Source: Pedosphaera sp.
Lineage (GTDB): Bacteria > Verrucomicrobiota > Verrucomicrobiia > Limisphaerales > SXQI01
Assembly (NCBI GenBank): GCA_025359965.1
Contig: JANYDC010000127.1
Coordinates: 1 to 35,218 of the forward strand
DNA length: 35,218 nucleotides
Reading direction: 5' to 3'
Part shown: positions 33,203 to 35,218 of the stretch, one piece after another
How positions within the stretch are numbered: the first letter of the stretch is position 1
Layout of the letters: each line of letters starts with the position of its first letter
Notes under the pieces: model-generated
Databases searched by the model: none
Told to the model about the DNA's origin: nothing
What the model saw: the letters and a program-made list of their open reading frames with translations, nothing else
Made by a program: the position numbers and the translations under genes

Positions 33203-35089
33203 CTAAATTTCAACCTGCATGCCCAATTCGACGACACGGTTGGCGGGGAGGCGGAAGAAAGCTGTAGCGCGCTGGGCGTTGCGGGCCATGTAGGCAAAGA
33301 GGCGCTCACGCCACATCCACATGCCCTTGGCGCTGGTAGGAATGATGGTTTCCCTGCTTAGAAAAAAAGTGGTCTGCTCGTCCTCAAAAGCCAGGCCCTG
33401 ATTGCGGCAGGCAACGAGGATATCGGGCACGCAGGGATCCTCCATAAAACCATAGGAGCCAGTGACGCGATAGAAATTGTCGCTGAGTTTTTCGACAGTC
33501 GCCCGCGAACTGACATCCACATGCGGGACATCGGAGGTGATAATGGTAAGGAGCACCACGCGCTGGTGCAGCACTTTGTTATGTTTGAGGTTGTGGAGCA
33601 GAGCCAGCGGGGTTCCCTCGGCATTGCCCGCCAGAAACACGGCAGTCCCGGAAACTCGGACGGGAGGGTTGGCCTGCACATCGTCAAGAAACAGCTGCAA
33701 TGGAAGGGAACTGGCACGGAGACGATCCCCCAGAATACGGCGACCCTGTTTCCAAGTGCTCATCAGAGTAAAGATGATGGCTCCGATCAAAAGAGGGAAC
33801 CAACCGCCACTAATCACCTTGATAAGGTTTGCGCCGGCGAAAGCAGCCTCAATCGTCAGGAAAAGGCCGCACAGCAGACCTGCGCGCAAGGCGGACCAAC
33901 CCCAGATGCGGCGCGATGCGTAATAGAAGAGGACGGTGGTGATGGCCATGGTGAGGGTGACGGCAATACCGTAAGCCGCAGCGAGGTTGCTCGAAGTACG
34001 GAAGCCCAGCACCAGGCCGATGCAGCAAAGCATGAGCACAGAATTGATGCGGGGCATATAAATTTGACCGCGTTCACGGGAGGAAGTGTGGTCGATTTCC
34101 AGACGAGGCGAGTAACCCATCTGGATGGCCTGCATGGTTAAGGAGAATGCGCCGGATATTAAGGCTTGAGAGGCGATCACAGCCGCTGCGGTGGCAAGAC
34201 CAACGAGGGGGTAGAGAGCCCATCCGGGGCAAAGTCGAAAGAAAGGGTTTTCCACGGCAGACGGATCGCGCAGGAGAAGGGCCCCCTGGCCAAAATAATT
34301 CAACATCAGCGCCGGCATGACCACGGCAAACCAGGCGAGTTTAATGGGGCGGCGGCCAAAATGCCCCATGTCCGCATACAAAGCTTCGGCGCCAGTGACG
34401 CAAAGAACCACTGAGCCAAGAACTTTAAAACCCAGCCACCCGCTATGGATAAGAAATGACAACCCGTAGATCGGGTTGAGGGAAAATAGAACTTCGGGCT
34501 GCTGGATGATGCCACGCACCCCAAGCACCGCAATGACGAGAAACCAGAGGGCCATGACGGGACCAAAAACAATACCGATACGGGCGGTGCCGGCGCGCTG
34601 AATGCAAAAGAGAAAAATCATGACCACCACAGCGATGGGAACGATAAACGCGTCAAAACGCGTGGTAGCCACACTGAGACCCTCAACTGCCCCAAGAACC
34701 GTGACAGCAGGGGTAATCATGCCATCACCGTAGAGGAGGGCTGCCCCGAAGACGCCTAAACCAACCATGAAGGCCCGTCCGCGATTTTTCTTTCGAAGAT
34801 TGCGGTCGGGAAAAGCCAGGGCCAGAAGGGCCAGAATGCCGCCTTCGCCCTTGTTGTCAGCCCTCATGACAAAGGTAAGGTATTTAAGGGCGACGATGGT
34901 GACCAGTGACCAAAGAATCAGGGAAAGCACTCCAATAATGTGGTCATGGGTCACCGCGAGCTTATGCGTCTCGGAGAAGCATTCACGCAATGCATACAGT
35001 GGACTTGTACCAATGTCACCGTAGACCACACCGAGGGCGCCAAGGGATAAACCCGCCAGATAACGCCCGGAACAACTGCTAGAGCTCAT
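33203..35089 (-). CDS. kup: Kup-family potassium uptake transporter
   Basis: A K+/H+ symporter of the KUP/HAK/KT family, 628 residues from ATG 35089, matching the usual size of about 620-630. The first membrane segment has the signature GALGVVYGDIGTSPLYALRE, and other membrane segments follow with FVMRADNKGEGGILALLALAF, YGDGMITPAVTVLGAVEGL and FGFRTSSNLAAAYGIAVTLTM-like motifs, about 12 in all, followed by a soluble C-terminal domain. An upstream ATG at 35146 falls inside the spacer of an inverted repeat and is rejected. The last genuine upstream sequence may be only about 25-60 bases because of that inverted repeat, so the promoter cannot be judged. Confidence 0.94.
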   Translation of the reverse strand: MSSSSCSGRYLAGLSLGALGVVYGDIGTSPLYALRECFSETHKLAVTHDHIIGVLSLILWSLVTIVALKYLTFVMRADNKGEGGILALLALAFPDRNLRKKNRGRAFMVGLGVFGAALLYGDGMITPAVTVLGAVEGLSVATTRFDAFIVPIAVVVMIFLFCIQRAGTARIGIVFGPVMALWFLVIAVLGVRGIIQQPEVLFSLNPIYGLSFLIHSGWLGFKVLGSVVLCVTGAEALYADMGHFGRRPIKLAWFAVVMPALMLNYFGQGALLLRDPSAVENPFFRLCPGWALYPLVGLATAAAVIASQALISGAFSLTMQAIQMGYSPRLEIDHTSSRERGQIYMPRINSVLMLCCIGLVLGFRTSSNLAAAYGIAVTLTMAITTVLFYYASRRIWGWSALRAGLLCGLFLTIEAAFAGANLIKVISGGWFPLLIGAIIFTLMSTWKQGRRILGDRLRASSLPLQLFLDDVQANPPVRVSGTAVFLAGNAEGTPLALLHNLKHNKVLHQRVVLLTIITSDVPHVDVSSRATVEKLSDNFYRVTGSYGFMEDPCVPDILVACRNQGLAFEDEQTTFFLSRETIIPTSAKGMWMWRERLFAYMARNAQRATAFFRLPANRVVELGMQVEI

Positions 35090-35218
35090 AGATTGTCGGA
35101 CCTGTTCCCCAGTGCCCCGGCGCACCGCCCATGGCGGATTGCCCACACACTGGGGAACAGGTCCGACAATCTATGAGCTCTAGCAGTTGTTCCGGGCGTT
35201 ATCTGGGGGGTTTATCCC
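35044..35218. repeat. Near-perfect 71-bp inverted repeat at the window end
   Basis: Bases 35044-35114 and 35148-35218 are reverse complements with one mismatch (35055 against 35207), around a 33-base spacer. The left arm includes the first 15 codons of kup. The right arm runs exactly to the last base of the window. This looks like a fold-back, either an amplification or assembly chimera at a contig end or a real palindrome. Confidence 0.9.

Noticed and set aside
35090-35146. Upstream ATG for kup at 35146
   Set aside because: It lies in the spacer of the inverted repeat, which is probably artefactual; ATG 35089 gives the normal family length.
1-35218. CRISPR array, tRNA, rRNA, insertion sequence or prophage
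   Set aside because: No regularly spaced repeats, no tRNA-like T-arm and acceptor pairs, and no integrase, transposase or phage structural genes were seen.

Overview
The window looks like a chromosomal stretch from a free-living bacterium of the Verrucomicrobiota, most likely the Limisphaerales/Pedosphaera side. The pointers are a DUF1800-DUF1501 gene pair, a pseudopilin with the terminal DGHV motif, several exported proteins rich in Thr/Asn that carry a short beta-type module ending in FYR, a very large DUF4214-type repeat protein, and a REP-like stem-loop cluster. This assignment is inference from gene content; there is no rRNA or tRNA in the window. Few starts have a clear Shine-Dalgarno sequence.

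Layout. 1-1500: the 3' end of an unknown Pro/Ser-rich protein cut by the window edge, an AT-rich gap with dyads, and an exported protein of unknown function. 1538-5653 (minus): a short-chain dehydrogenase, the tRNA-modification GTPase MnmE, a small conserved protein, and a SorAB-type sulfite dehydrogenase (cytochrome plus Tat-exported molybdoenzyme). 5909-10931 (plus): an orphan LuxR-type response regulator overlapping a 1,469-residue exported protein with 13 DUF4214-like modules. 10924-15938: a GH63-like glucosidase, a stand-alone CoaB-type synthetase, a Tat-exported glycosylasparaginase and a small conserved protein. 16044-19134: a TetR regulator divergent from a membrane protein and an ankyrin protein, a small remnant resembling the glycosylasparaginase 3' end, and an unknown 284-residue protein.

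19135-19604 is a non-coding gap with three consecutive stem-loops. 19605-21900 is a compact ExbB-ExbD-TonB-like-zinc ribbon operon with an unusual ExbD. 21971-23940 is guaB3 overlapping parA, with no parB beside it. 24012-28092 (minus) is the DUF1800-DUF1501 operon. 28399-30535 holds a LolA-like exported protein, a small protein and an ABC ATPase without a permease. 30690-33072 holds a pseudopilin-like protein and an exported protein built from a 206-residue tandem duplication. 33203-35089 is the Kup potassium transporter, and the last 175 bases form a near-perfect inverted repeat that may be an assembly or amplification fold-back.

Functionally the window mixes housekeeping genes (mnmE, coaB, guaB3, parA, kup) with a large share of envelope and exported proteins. 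The most unusual items are the ExbD variant with two periplasmic domains and no membrane aspartate, the response regulator/DUF4214 pair, the FYR-ending module shared by three exported proteins, the domain inserted in the DUF1800 protein, and the unassigned 284-residue protein. No CRISPR array, integrase, transposase or prophage genes were seen.
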